Below are positions 14,500 through 27,977 of a stretch of DNA of 64,000 bases, piece after piece. Source of the DNA: Sinohyriopsis cumingii. Taxonomy: Eukaryota; Mollusca; Bivalvia; Unionida; Unionidae. The translations under genes and the position numbers were made by a program. The notes under the pieces were generated by a model that did not search any database, had not been told where the DNA came from, and saw only the letters and a list, made by a program, of their open reading frames with translations. The stretch lies in NCBI GenBank assembly GCA_028554795.2, contig CM068835.1, positions 55,795,719-55,859,718 on the forward strand, given 5' to 3'. Each line of letters opens with the position of its first letter. Position 1 is the first letter of the stretch.

Positions 14500-14942
14500 T
14501 AGAATATTATTGCAAATATATTACATATAGAATATTACCGCACATATTGCACATTACAGAACATCATAGTACATACTGCACATCCGAGAATATTATTGCA
14601 AATTGCATTTTATAAAATTGTACTATACACATTGCACGCCACAGAATGTCACTGCACATATTGCACTTCATATAATATGATAATAAATACTGCACTTTAC
14701 AGAATCTCCCTGAAAATATTTCACAGCACATAATATTATAATAAGTATGGCATACCACAGGATATTATAGCACGTATGGCACATCAAAGAATATTGCAGC
14801 ACTATGGCACATCACAGAATGTTATAACACGTATGGCTCGTTACAGAATATTATAGCAGATATTGCACATCAAGGAATATTATAGCACGTATGGCACATC
14901 AAAGAATGTTGTAGCAGGTAGTACACATCACAGAATGTTACA
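14500..14942. repeat. Minisatellite, ~30-bp unit
   Basis: Diverged tandem units read roughly CAGAATATTATAGCACGTAT followed by TGCACATCA. The same unit forms the array at 21560-22145, at the equivalent end of the other segmental copy. The open frame on the minus strand at 14564-14758 is a by-product of the repeats. Confidence 0.8.
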
Positions 14943-14999
14943 GTACGTTCTTTCCGGGGTTTCACGGGTTCTTCCTCCATCATTGATACTGTCTGTCAT

Positions 15000-15050
15000 A
15001 TATACACTATCGTGTTCTGCAAAATGGAGTTAAACCCCACAACAACAACG
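15000..15050 (+). repeat. Possible SINE-like tail (GGAGTTAAACCCC...AACAAC)
   Basis: A short segment contains GTTAAACCCCACAACAACAAC-type sequence. It resembles the 3' tails of animal tRNA-derived repeats. No head could be identified upstream. Confidence 0.3.
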
Positions 15051-15889
15051 CCGACTTTTTCCGACATAAAATTGATTAGGATGATGCAAACGATGTGCAC
15101 GTTGCATGTTTTAACCAGTTATAATTATCAGGGTCCACCTCTAACATTGAAGACTAAAACATGTATATGATATTTAGCCAAGACCAAAAACAGAATTATA
15201 AAATATAACTGGCAAATAAGGCTTACTAATTACTATGCGTGTATCTGGCACATATATAATAGCAACATACCTTCTAAAGATTACGATTATACACATATGG
15301 AGCACAAACCCTTTTGCCGACCTGCACAGGTGGCAGTCTTGAACAGGTTTTGCTTGGTTCGGCGATCCACATATTTGCAAATGCCACAAATGCAAAATAG
15401 TGAGTAGATACAACAAAGCATACATTATTACACCACTCTGTAAATAAAAACGTCATTCTTCTTTAATAAAGGAGAAGTAGTACACATAATAACTTGCCTT
15501 AATCCACAACAAGTGAAATATATGCTGTAAGCCTGAAAGGAGACTACGAACTCTTTTCTCTACTTTTACCACTTTACCCACTTTTAAATATACGATATTT
15601 GGTCTCTTGAGAACTTGTATATATACGATATTTGGTCTCTTGAGAACTGTATAGCATAAAAATATTTTAAATGTATGCATATTTATACAGATGACATGCT
15701 AAAGTAAGAACAACTATTAATGTATTTTTACAAGCAAGAGTAGACAGAAATATTTTCATCGAAATCAACACAAAAGTTGCCCTCAACACAATGTAATTTT
15801 TACACTAGCCAGATATAGTCGACTTTGAAAGCAGCATTGTAGAACATTTTGAACTTATTGTTCAAAAATAAAGCTCATTATTGTTTTTC

Positions 15890-16037
15890 AGACCAGTGGG
15901 ATTGTTTCTGGACAAAATATTTACGACTTGAAAAGGAAAAGGCAAGAGAAAGATTGCAAACATTGTTTGGATCCGATACAAGCTTCGACCCAACATGTTT
16001 CTTACTCTCAAATTTTAACCAACTGTCGGCGTTTTGG
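15890..16037 (+). CDS. Candidate host exon (unidentified)
   Basis: An open stretch of ~49 codons is bounded by a good acceptor (a pyrimidine-rich TGTTTTTCAG before ACCAGTGG) and a good donor (TTTTG before GTAAGC). The peptide contains an acidic/basic helix (KEKARERLQ). It matches no family I recognise and could be chance. No neighbouring exon was found. Confidence 0.3.
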
Positions 16038-16230
16038 TAAGCAATATAAATAACATATATTCTAAGAATGTGCGAAAAGAAGCTACGATATTGTATGGGA
16101 CCTTTTACCTACTAAATTTGTACAAGATATATAAACATTCGGTGAACACATTTACCTCTGCAGATAGTGACCAAAAATTTGTTCCCACTTTTAATGGGAC
16201 GAGGGTGTAGTCAGAAATGTATTTTCCTTT

Positions 16231-16258
16231 AGATATAATAATAATAATAATAATAATT
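16231..16258. repeat. (AAT)n microsatellite
   Basis: A short AAT triplet run. Confidence 0.85.
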
Positions 16259-17034
16259 CATTTGAGACGTCACCAAACAAATGTTACCATATTCATAAAA
16301 ACTATCATCATAATCTTATAAAGAGCCGATGACAAAAGAAAAGTGAGCCTAGCTCTTTGAACAATCGGACACTAAGTTCATGGTTTTAAAATAAGATTGT
16401 CTAAAAAAGCAAGACCTGAAAATTGAAATAAGAAAGATAAAAACTGGCTGGTTATGCTTGTTCCGTATTTGAAACTTAATTAATATTATCAACCTACGTG
16501 ATGTACTCAATAATACTGAACGTGTCAGGTACATATAAATATCTAACAACCAAACAGATTACAGCTAAGACTGACATGTCTATTTGATAAAAACTCTGAG
16601 TTATAACATGCTATGGCATTTAAATGACACTTATTTAAATCAATTTAGTCAAAATTGGATAGTTTGTGGAAGGAAGTCTTATAAAGAATAACACATTGAC
16701 CTTTTTTGAGAACGTCGCAGTGCATTATATGTACCTTTGAAAATGCAGTTCACTTGTGATAATGGTAACGAGGAATGAAGATAGTGACTTTTAACCTGGT
16801 TAAATTCAACATGGTCCGAAAATGTATTTTCACAACGCGAATAGGGTTACCGACTCTGCTTGCGTCAATCCATGATATGTGCAATTGTTCCCCTGTTCCC
16901 TTCGCTACAAATAAATCGTATAAGTACTAGCATCAGCTAGAGGTTTAAACTGTGGTGAAAATTCAAAGGTGACTAAAATATTAACTCATGATTAGGTGCA
17001 AAGTACACTCAATTTTTGGACTGTATTGTAAATT

Positions 17035-17665
17035 CAACAGCAGTCAGTTGTGCTAACTCAAGGCTAAGACTGTATGCAGACTCAATGATAGGTTGTAATG
17101 CAATCTCAAGCTTAAACCTAATGGAAATTCAAGGCTAGGCTGTAATGCAAATTCAAGCCTAGACCTTAATGCAAACTCAAGACTAGAATGTGTTGTAATC
17201 TAAAGGATAGACCGTCATATAAACTCACGCTTAGACAGTGATGCAAACTCAAGGATAGACAGTAATCCAAACTCAAGGCTAGAGCGTGATGTAAACTCAA
17301 GGCTAGGTTGTATTGCAAACTCAAATCTGGACCGTAATTCAATTAGACTCTGAAGCAAACTCAGGGCGAGATTGGCATGTACTCAATGTCAGACTGTAAT
17401 GCTCATTCAAGGCAAGATTGTGGTACAAACTGAAGGCTAGACTGTAATGCAATTTCAAGCTTAAACTGTAATGCAGACTCAAGGCTAGACTGTAATGTAA
17501 ACTCAAGACTAGAGCGTAATGAAAAATCAAGGCTAATCCGTCATGTAAACTCAGTGCTAGAATGTGATATAAACTCAATGCTAGACTGTAGTGTAAATTC
17601 AAGACCACACTGTGATGTAAATTCAAGGCTACACTGTAATGTGTGACTCAAGCTGAGATATTAAT
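17035..17665. repeat. Minisatellite, ~25-bp unit
   Basis: About 25 diverged tandem units of the form AAACTCAAGGCTAGACTGTA-ATGC. The minus-strand open frame at 17339-17626 (leucine/histidine/serine repeats) is just this array translated and is not counted as a gene. Confidence 0.9.
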
Positions 17666-18810
17666 GTACAAGTTTATTAGCAGTTCACGTTTTTTTGGCA
17701 GCTACTACCGTGTACAAAACTCACGAAACAATACGAAAAAACTCATTACTAAATTACTGTGATAAATCAAAGATTTTCCCGCAGTGCTGCAAGGTGATGT
17801 CAACTAAGTCAATAATGTTTCCTGCTTGTCAGAAGCTACAAGGGAAGAACCAGGTGAACGGTAAAAATATGAACCAGTCTCAGTCTTTTTTTTTTAAATA
17901 TAAGCCGACTGACGTTTGGTAAAACTAACACATATACTAAATCCTTATATGTTATCATTAAGCTATTGTATACATTTATAACAGAGTGTACTGACGTAAT
18001 GTGTCCAGATTTTTAAAACAGTACTGACAATTACAATGGAAACATTTGTAGGAATGTATGTTTTAGAACGGAATGTAATAATGCACATGGAATGAGACAC
18101 AAGGAAGTTATGTTTCTAAATGTGTTAATTCACACTGAAAACTAGGCAAACTATATCTATATAATCTAACGAAACATATACTAAGAGTTAGCAAAACAAC
18201 ATAAATAATGTGACCCGTAATTGTTTCTTCTGACGGGAATGGGTCATACCGGTTTTTCACACAGATTACATACTGAGCGAAGAATGCTAGCAATTAAAAC
18301 ATATGTAAAGACTAAATAAAGGAAGGCAAAAAGCGTTAAATTTGTTGATATTTTCTGATGGAAATGGGTCAAGACAAATGTCCCTACAGATAAAAATCTG
18401 ATAAAGAATTCTAGTAATTCAAAACTTCTCTATTTAAAATTATGGGGGTCAATAATGTTGTTGAAACAAATTCCTAAATGTTGTTGAAACAATTTCCTAA
18501 ATGTTAAATAGACAAAAACTTTGCAGGTTTTTCTTGATGGCGATTGTTGAGCGAATTATCGGGTATATCACGCTTAGGAAAAAAGAGCTTAGTACCATTC
18601 CAAAAGACACTGATACAGCCGACCTAAGGTGGCCTTTGCGGGTATCTAACATGTCAGCTTTTAATTAATAGTAAGACGCTCAATTAAGTACGTTTCCGCG
18701 GCATCTGAGGCAAAGGATCCTGCAGCGGTAAATTATTCATGTTATTCTGCAAAACTAGCAAACAGAGCCAAAAACAGGTTAGCGACATCATCGGCTATTA
18801 AGTAAAAAAT

Positions 18811-18813
<3 letters not shown>

Positions 18814-18851
<38 letters not shown>
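18814..18851. repeat. (AAT)n microsatellite
   Basis: A simple AAT/ATA triplet run. Confidence 0.9.
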
Positions 18852-18852
<1 letters not shown>

Positions 18853-19689
18853 TATTGGCAAGAAAAAGAAAAACATTAAATAACTGCATTCATCTATATT
18901 TTCGCCAAAATTATTTGCCAAATGGGAGATATTCTGATGTATGCATTTTATGTTTCAAAAAAAAAATAATATTCAAGTATAATACTTTTGAAGCAATAGT
19001 GACTAGTACAAATAGTACAACCAATGCGAGAGATTGAGAGAGAGACGCTCGGCATGATGTCGATAATCGTAAAAGATATTCGGATTAAAATGTATTCTAG
19101 CCAAATATCATTATACAGAATAATAAACTTCTGTTGTTACCAGTTCTAAAACCATACGCATACAACGTGAAACATTATTAGTCAGAAATAATTTTGTCAT
19201 GCGATTTGCATATGTCAATGTTTTTCAAGTCGCTCGCAGCAGCACACCAAGTCTTCAACATTACAACCTCTAAAGAAAGTTTAACACGAAACCTTTATAC
19301 TTTTGCCGAGTCTCGTATTCAAACTGTAATGAAACTTAGTGATGTACTCATGGCATGGTATTTACTCGCTACCCTAATTAAGAACCGGTGACCTATTTTG
19401 AATGTTTCAGTAACTATCATATATGTCTGTATGCCGTGAACACGTGAACAGCGCATCGTATCGTTCCACGTAATCCTTGACTTTTTTTAAACATATCTGG
19501 GTTGTTTTGAAGTTTAACTTTAGTATGTTTTTCAGAGTAGGGCATCGTTTGGGTTTTAACTGCACTCATAAAATGCGGCGAACCAATAAACTTCACTAGG
19601 CACATGGCATGTTTCCCAGAATAACCTTTCATATCAAATATTCACTGAATAACCAATCTCTCTGCATCGCGTTTACTGCAATTTTATCA

Positions 19690-22145
19690 CCTTGCTATCT
19701 CAATTCCTGGAAAAAACTATAATTTTTTCAAACTTTAATTTCTTTATTGGTCAAAATCAAGTACCCTTGAAACTGTGAGAACTTTCAAGGAAAGGCAGTC
19801 AATTTTAGAATTTGATATTGTATAAAGTAAACAGAGAATCTACATGAAGAAAAAACACACACATTTTTACCCTAAATATTTGGGTAAGATTTTGTAGTCT
19901 TCGTTTGTAATATTATGTTAGATATAAATCTTTATTCGCTACAGCATGCGAGGTATTTTGATCTTATATAGACGATTGCCTCATTCAATCACCTTTTTCG
20001 TTTAGCAAGTTTATTTAAACATAAGATAATTTTATTCCCGCTCCCTGCCTTATCAATCGCAAATACATGTATGATGAATACAATTATTTCTCTTTTTCTC
20101 GATTTCTTTTCACTTCTAAGATTCAGATATTAATATAGAAATGTTTAATGTAAAATTACCTGTTTTTAGCATAATATAGGAAATAATTATCACTTATATT
20201 CCATAACGCATGAGTAAATGCTCTATGTGACTGTAACGGTTGAGTGATTTTTTTTTCTGTTCAAGCTATTGATAAAACATACATTTTCTCTACTTTTAAT
20301 AGATCAATTATTCTTCTGAAGATTGCTTTGTCAATTTTTACATTTTGAAATGCCCTCGTGCTTAGACTTGTTAATTGAAGTAAGGAGCGAAGTACATTAA
20401 ACCGTTGAAAAGCTGCTAAGATGTGGTATGGTATTTTGAATCGGGTCAGGGAGGTCGCAAGCTAGCGTTGGACGAAACGGCGCCACCGACAAGCGTGGCC
20501 TATACATTGCTCAGAACAGAACTCGTTGAATAAACATGTGTGCCGTGCACGCCTCGCCCTAGTCAATACGTAAATATGTATTGATGCTGGATATACAAAG
20601 GCTACTGAATGTTAGTTGTAAAACCATAAAGTCACATTAAAAATCTTCGTCACTTTGTTTATCACAGTTACAAAACAATGAATGGAAACGTGTTGCTAGG
20701 TGTACATGAATGCTAGATCATATATTTTCTTATATTATTGGTGTTGCATGACACGACAACTTTACAAAGAACTTTATACCGATGATAACATATTTGCACA
20801 GAAGACAACAAATATTATCAATCATTAAATTGCATCGACATATTTTACCCCCAAAAGACTCAGTGCATCATCATGTACCTATTGAGTATCTGTAGGACTA
20901 AAGACAGCCATATGTTACTGACATTCTGATTACCTAATGTGATCGTGCAAATAATACCGTCTCTCAGATAACGTTTGGCAAAGGTTATCATTCTGCACCG
21001 GGTAATCAATAGTGACGATCGCAATTACTCGTTCTTACATAAGCCGTTAAAACGTTTTAGGTTAAAGTTCTAAATTACATTGTATAGCATGTTTGTACAA
21101 TAACTTATTAAATGCTAAGCGCTACATATTTCGTTTCTAAATTTGGTAAGGGATGCTTAATAGTCAACTAATTTGTAAAGAGATTATCATTAAAACCAAT
21201 CAAAAGGCGTTGCCAATTATCCTGAATATTATTTCTAACTGTATAGAACAATGATAAAACTAATCTCCGAAGGGGTATAACATCGCTGAACACGTTTAGA
21301 CGTATGCAAAATTGTTCGAATAATTTGATTTAGACACATTAAATTTGCTTTTGATCACTATGAGACTACGTTGTATTTTACACGTACACACATTCCTTGC
21401 CTTATAAAATACTCAACAATAGTGTTTATTTTGTCTGGAGAGAGGTGGATAAAAGTCCTTTAATTTTTCTATAATATCTGCTTTCAAAACATTCCTACCC
21501 ATACACCCCAACCCACCCTCTCCATATAAAATCTTGTTATTAGATCGGCAAGAGACTATTCATGTAAATGGCACATTATATAAATATTACTACATATATT
21601 GCATATCTTACGATGTCATTACATATATTGCACTTCATATTTAATATAACAACACGTACAGCCCTTCATAGGATATCCCTGACAATATTCTACATCGAAG
21701 AATAATATAGCACGTATTGCACATCACAATATATTACAGCACGTATTTCACACCACAGAATATTACAGCACGTATTGCACATCAAGGACTATTATAGCAC
21801 GTATTGCACATCACAATATATTACAGCACGTATTTTACACCACAGAATAGTACAGCAAGTATTGCACGTCAAGGACTATTATAGCATATATTGCCATCAG
21901 AATATTATAGCACGTATTTCACACCACAGAATATTATAGCAAGTATTGCACATAAAGGACTATTATTGCACGTATTTCACACCACATCATTTTATAGCAC
22001 GTATTGTATATACATCACAGACTATTATAGCATGTATTGCTCATCACAATATTATATCACGTATTGCACATCACGGAATAGTATAGCGCTTATTGCACAT
22101 CACAGAGTATTATAGCGCATAAAGCATAGCGCATCGAATATCATT
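19690..22145. repeat. Segmental duplication, copy B
   Basis: Diverged direct copy of 12090-14942, described there. It lacks the SINE and ends in a longer minisatellite. No gene was recognised inside. Confidence 0.75.
21560..22145. repeat. Minisatellite, ~30-bp unit
   Basis: Tandem units of the type CACATCACAGAATATTATAG followed by CACGTATTG. Some units form higher-order pairs (a unit with CAAGGACTATTATAG alternates with a unit with ACACCACAGAATA). Confidence 0.9.
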
Positions 22146-22149
22146 ACAC

Positions 22150-24180
22150 ACATTACATAATCGTAGAATTATTGCTGAAAGCGTCTGATATACAGATGTA
22201 TATTCTCAAGACGAAATGCACAAATTATATTATAAATTCCACATATCCAAAAATATATTTCCGATATAAAACTTGAAATACCCAGGCCAGCCCACGTCGT
22301 CTGCTTTGGTTAGTCCTTGAGAAAGGTGCTCAGCTCACATTTCCTCTTCGCAAAGATAATACATTTATCAGTGCCTTTCTCACAAATAAAATAACAAGAA
22401 CAACAAAAGGAGAATAAAAATCTTCACTTTCATAGGAAAACGTTACACAAATACTTTTTCATAGGGAATAATTCACTTATTAAAAAATAAAATGTAAACA
22501 CTTCCAAATATATATGAATAAACAAAGAAAAGATAATTTAAACCATCTCCCCTCTTCTTCTTGATACAAAACAGTCTAACTGTATTTTGATAATTTGGCA
22601 ATCTTCAGGGAATGACTTAGTTTTAAACAGATTTATTTTCAAACTAGTGTGATGAACAAGTACAAAGAATACAAAATGAGAAATAAGGGTTTCATAGTAG
22701 AATCCAACTTATTGGCAAAATGCACAGTTCTTCTCATTTAGTTATAAGGCAGACTCAGTTATACAATTATACATTATTCCAATGTTGAATAATGCAGATA
22801 ACATAGTGTACAATCGGTTCACTGGATCAAAAAACTGCATTATGACAAGAAATGCATTGAGCAAAATCAATTAGTGAAAATAGTTGCTATCTGCAATGCA
22901 AGAGTTCTGGACTATGAAACGTCTGAAAATATTTCCGCTTTTCATTTAATGATCTGTTGAATATTTTACTTGCATTTTATTCTTCAAGTTGGAGATATTG
23001 TCAGTTTGTAAATATATGTATTTGAGGCATCGATTATATTACTGGGCATTTTCTGAACTTATTCTCTATTCTAATATCCGAACAATGGAACACTGAAGTA
23101 AATAATCTATTTTTATATCTCAGTAAGAATTGGGATGCCTACATGTGATCCAATCTCGCTACTTGTGTTATAATGTATGAAAAGAAAAAATATTCCGCTG
23201 CTTAATATAACAATACAGATAATGTAATATTTAGATTTCAAAATGACGAATAATTAATTAGAGACATTTCCATCTCATCTCATCGGTGACTGGTGTACAA
23301 GTAAAAATTATTTTGCCATGTTTCCTCGTGTTTAATGTCAGTTCTTTAAGAAACATGTATGCATTGGTAGTTGCTTAATGCTAATTTGCAATTATGACCA
23401 ATACTTTTCTCATTTAATCTTATTAGGAAATGTATTTCTACTGATGTAACTCCTTTGTTTAATATAATTTATTATTACAATGCAACCTGTCACTCTGTTC
23501 AGTATATGATATATTATGAGTCCAAACCAGTCCGAAAACTAAACTCTATTAAAATCTTTTAATTACAGTTATGGGCGTTTGTTTTCCTACAAATCAGCTG
23601 TATCAGATCATGGGAACAATTAATAAACTGTCTTTAGGATTTCTAGGTTATTTTAAACTTAAATGGGGATAATTATCCAAATGCACTATCAATTCCGCTA
23701 TCACTTTCTATAGCATTCTCCGAATGCAGCTGTAATGAACACGATCAGCTGGTATTTTTCGTTAAGCCTGGAGAGACGAGTGTAGTTTTCACTTATCTGC
23801 TGTTCTTATATAAATAGTTGAACATCCCAATTTCCACTTGAGTTTTCTGTACGATTACTAATGGCTACTAAATAATACGTGTATTAAATAGAGCTTTCAC
23901 CATGTATCTAACATACCTCATGGAACACAAATATACGGATCATCTGATGTACAAAATACGTTGAACGTGGCTCCGTCCCGTAGAAAGTGCATTCGAAAAA
24001 CTCTAGAAACCAAAGTGAAGCCCATTTACCTCGTGCTGCATGCTACTTGAAGCAATACAGACTCCCTTACTTTCCTGGCCTCGACAAATCCATGTTTTAC
24101 GTACACAAATAATTTCTTCTCTTCACCTTTCCTAGAGGAAAGCTTCCTTCATCTCCTATATATCTCTAGACACGGATCTT
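22150..24180. other. Host noncoding DNA, nothing recognised
   Basis: About 2 kb of AT-rich sequence without a supportable gene, repeat array or RNA. Confidence 0.5.
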
Positions 24181-24186
24181 CCTCAA

Positions 24187-24600
24187 TCACCGGCTGACCT
24201 TATCCTCATGATTCTGCCTTTTCAAATGCTGTATTTCGTCAACATATCTATGTCTTGATAGTGCCAACCTTAGATGATCGTAGATTAAATCACTCTCTAA
24301 AACCCTGGGGTCTACTAATTTATATCTGACAAAATAGAGGATGCATTTAGTCTTCGCTAAATGTTTCTTTTGAATGAGATAATCTTGATGTTCTCTTATC
24401 CAGCCCCTTTTACTCGAGTGCATGCCATTTAAATTAATTGCCACGATAGGTTTCGTAGCATACACTGAACCCTAAACATCTTTGCAGATTCCATGATTTC
24501 TGCTTTCCTCTGGCTGTGTCTGTATTCGGATGTATGTTTTGCATGCGAATGGAAGCGGTCATGTCTGACATATTCCTCTTTTCTCTCGGTCCAGACATTC
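24187..24600 (-). pseudogene. Candidate host coding exon or broken gene (unidentified)
   Basis: On the minus strand a good acceptor (TTATTTTCAG) near 24601 opens a charged reading frame (residues like TERKEEYVRHDRF) of about 45 codons. A second frame then continues from ~24465 to a stop at 24187, with a peptide of normal protein-like composition. The two frames are offset, so either a splice junction lies between them or a frameshift broke one exon. I do not recognise a family. Confidence 0.3.
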
Positions 24601-25535
24601 TGAAAATAAATAAATACGCAAGATAAAGTACATAAATTTGAAAAAATTAAATTAATTAGAATCAAAATCACTCTTAATTTATAGAATCTGATTCATTTGT
24701 GCAAATACTAAACTACACAGAGCTGTGTGCCAAATATTCAGAAGCATTTTCCCCACGTATTTTTGCTTTAGGCATTTGTCTGTAATTAATGGGGCAATTC
24801 AATTCCATAGCTAAAAAGATATGGTTTTCCCACATTATCAAGAACGTCAATTGTTAACCGTGTGCAGAAAAACATTATCATGAACTTAATAATAGCAATT
24901 GACTTTAAAAGTTTTGATCTGACACCAGTATTTCATCAGTTACATGGTTAGTTAGTAATACTCTGGTGTATGACATGAGTCTGTAGACCACATACCCGTC
25001 AAAAATATTGTCTACTGACTTGATTATATTCCATGCTGTGCCGCTCACAAACCATGCAACGAAATTATAAAGCCAGCAGCCTTAACGATATCTTTGCAAA
25101 GCAAAATACAAAATATTACATCATAAATTGGCCTCAGTGTTTATTAAAATTCGAATCTTGGCTAAATTCAATCTCGTGTGTACTGAATATTTTATAAATG
25201 TTTTTAAAATGACATCCATTGTGTCATCATGATTACGTCACGAAGACCCACTGGTCATTATTTGGTCCTATTTATTACACTATGTTCAGGTAAGTTTGTT
25301 CGTTCTAGGCATTAGCCCGCTCAGAGAACTAAATGATATGTACGTATCATATTTCTTTCACAATTGTGCAGGGGGAGCTGAGAGACCGATTGGGTTATGG
25401 CGATCGACATTACAAATCAGTCGCACCTCACGTCCGTCCCAAAGAGCGTGGATATGTGAGAAAGATTGAAACTTGAGAAGCTTCACAAAAAATAGTGTAA
25501 TACGCCAAAAAATATCAGTTATACTATGTACTGTG

Positions 25536-25660
25536 TGTGTGTGTGTGTTTGATTTACATGTTAACGTAAATTTAACTTTTGTGGTCATATCGCTATGATG
25601 TATGCGCTGTATCAGTTTATAGGGATGTCAAGCACTGCGCCAGGTGTGCAAATTTAAACA
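25536..25660 (-). mobile_element. SINE family 1, 3' fragment
   Basis: Matches the 3' half of the SINE at 13151-13472. The tracts GATGTCAAGCACTG and TATCAGTTTATAGGG correspond to GATGTCTAGCACTG and TGTCAGTTTATCGTG there. The tRNA-like head is missing. Confidence 0.6.
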
Positions 25661-26764
25661 ATGACTTTAAGCTTCATTTTTAAATTGAGACATAGCAGTT
25701 TCAAACCCTCTTTTTCGGCCATGAACAATGATATCTCTGTAAATATATTCTTCTCAGTTCCCTTTTAAAATGGACAAACACGCACACTATAACGTTCGTT
25801 TTTATACATCTTATATTAGACCAGTTAGACAGCCGCTCATTCATTGGTATTACCTTTAAAACAACCCGTTTCAATATATAAATAATGCGAAACTGGTCTA
25901 AATTTCACCTGGTGAAATTTTACAGAAAGGTTCATTTACCACAACCAAGGCACTCTTCTAATGATAAATATTCTTATACAAAAAATACTAAATTATCTTT
26001 TTAGGTGACCACGCATGTGCTATCTATTCTGCTTATACTGATCAAAAATTTAAATTGAATGGAATCGCAATATCAAATTTATTTTCTATACGTATGAACA
26101 CATTTTAATATAGAACTTGACTCCATCTAATATCAATGTTACCGTCACAAAAAGAACGTTGAACGTGCAAAGAAGGTTAAATTCATTCGCATCCAGGCTG
26201 TAAACTTGTAAACTTAGTTTTCAATTAAGTATATATAATAGTTCCTAAGACTCGTTAGCACGTAAATCAAATATTCACCGTCAACTATTTCGTATTTGTA
26301 GTGCAGTCATATATACGTATTTACGTTATCAATGCAAACAATTGTATCCTTGGTAAAATAAGCTGAAAGGTAATTCAATACTTGTAGCTGTGATATTTAT
26401 GCGGACACAATAGATGATCATGTTTGCGAGCACTAATTTTAAATAAACCCTGGAACGAAAGAATTATTAGTATCGTAAAGGAAAATATGTTCACTGAATG
26501 CATATATCTTCTGCTAGAGTTGCTATTCAAGTGAAGCATTTTCCCATGCACGTTTAATAATAACACACACGTCTGCGAAGTATTTCTTTCAACAAGAACA
26601 ATAAACATTTAACGAATATGTTTGCTAAGTTTCAGTTGCTTTCTGACCAAAATATTTCCAAGATAAAGTAATTCATTTCTGACTTGCAGTTTTGACGCAT
26701 CAATAATGTTTCTTTGACTTTATTATGGGTTATAATAAGATTTTTAAAACCATATTGGCTGTTA

Positions 26765-26915
26765 TCATGCCGAGGGAATGGTTGCTAATGGTTTTTCCAA
26801 TGACACTCCGAGGCATCCGACATTGGCACTTATCGAACCTGCGACCCTTGGATTAGAATTCGACGCTCAGCCAACTTAATGACCGCGGCACCCGCATAAC
26901 TAATGGATTCATACC
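26765..26915 (-). mobile_element. tRNA-derived SINE, family 2
   Basis: On the minus strand it has an A-box-like TGGCTGAGCG and a B-box GGTTCGATAA separated as in tRNA genes. A body shared with 62215-62420 follows, with AATCCAAGGGTC near the anticodon region and TTGGAAAA...CATTAGC...CCATTCC downstream. Confidence 0.6.
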
Positions 26916-27943
26916 GAATCTGACCTTGTAGCTACAATCAATATACTAATACATTGAAGGGCTTATATTAAAATGGTATTCATTATAATGCATGAATTGT
27001 TGTTCATATATCCTTGCGCTGTTTGATCAAAATGCATAGGCAATTTCGTCCTAACCGTCAATTGGCGTGTTCCTTTGTTTGTACGCAGGGAATATTCGTA
27101 CCACATCTCACACCCCACATAAAGGGATATTTTTATCCATTTGAATAAGATTCAATGTATACACACACGTATGAAACGGTTATGGGATTTCAGTTCATAC
27201 GCTTACAGTGATGACTTGGAAAGAGATAGTAGGACATATGGACAAATAATGATCAATTTAATTCAATAAATCTTGTCTTATTAAACTAAGCTGAAAGTTT
27301 TCTAACTTTTTGCTTTATTACAACATGCATACATCTTCTCTATTTTAACTAAGAATGTGATTACTAGTAACGATTTCATTTCCTTTTCTGAACTTTTTAG
27401 TGCTCATGTAGGTTCATTTTAGTTATAAAGAATCTAGAATGTCCTTTAAATGTTAATTCATTTCTTTAATGGTCGACCGAAATAAAACTTCATATTTTAG
27501 TTATTTAAATATACTTCCAGGGTATTAGCTTATAAACCACTGAATGATTGATTCGCTTTTTACAAGAACAAATAGTGCTTATACTACTAAGTTTTAACCG
27601 TAAAATTAGAATTTCTAGATGTGTTCATCGCACTAGTTTTCAATATGTTTACTACAAAATACCATTATACGGTAACTGCATAGCATCATATACTTGAACC
27701 GGAAGTTCATCAATGACACATCTTGAGTATGCACAAATATGGTAAAGCTATCCACCTACTCAGAGACCACGTAAGAAAAGGATATAGGCGGATTTATAAA
27801 TATCCTACCTCCTAACAACCTAGTCAGATAATCAGAACTAAAACAATCATACATCGCGCAAAGTTTTAAGGTCCAGTTTATTGTTCCATTTAAAATCCTG
27901 CCTAGAACGAAGGACTCGGATGGAATAGTATAGATCAACTTTC

Positions 27944-27945
<2 letters not shown>

Positions 27946-27976
<31 letters not shown>
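27946..27976. repeat. (GA)n microsatellite
   Basis: A pure AG/GA dinucleotide run. Confidence 0.95.

Positions 27977-27977
<1 letters not shown>

Larger units (their letters stand above)
12090..14942. repeat. Segmental duplication, copy A
   Basis: This region aligns collinearly but with strong divergence to 19690-22145. Shared landmarks in order are AGTCAAGTACC at ~12150 (AATCAAGTACCC at ~19757), the stretch around 12840-12940 (20410-20510), GCACGCCTCGCCCTA at ~13787 (~20549), and the minisatellite at the end (~14500-14942 versus ~21560-22145). Copy A carries a SINE at 13151-13472 that copy B lacks. No gene was recognised inside. Confidence 0.75.

Noticed and set aside
14500..14942. CRISPR-like array (regular short repeats), also 21560-22145 and 17035-17665
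   Set aside because: Units are diverged, contiguous tandem repeats without unique spacers, in eukaryotic DNA.
17339..17626. 95-codon minus-strand frame with Leu/His/Ser repeats
   Set aside because: Direct translation of the 25-bp minisatellite.
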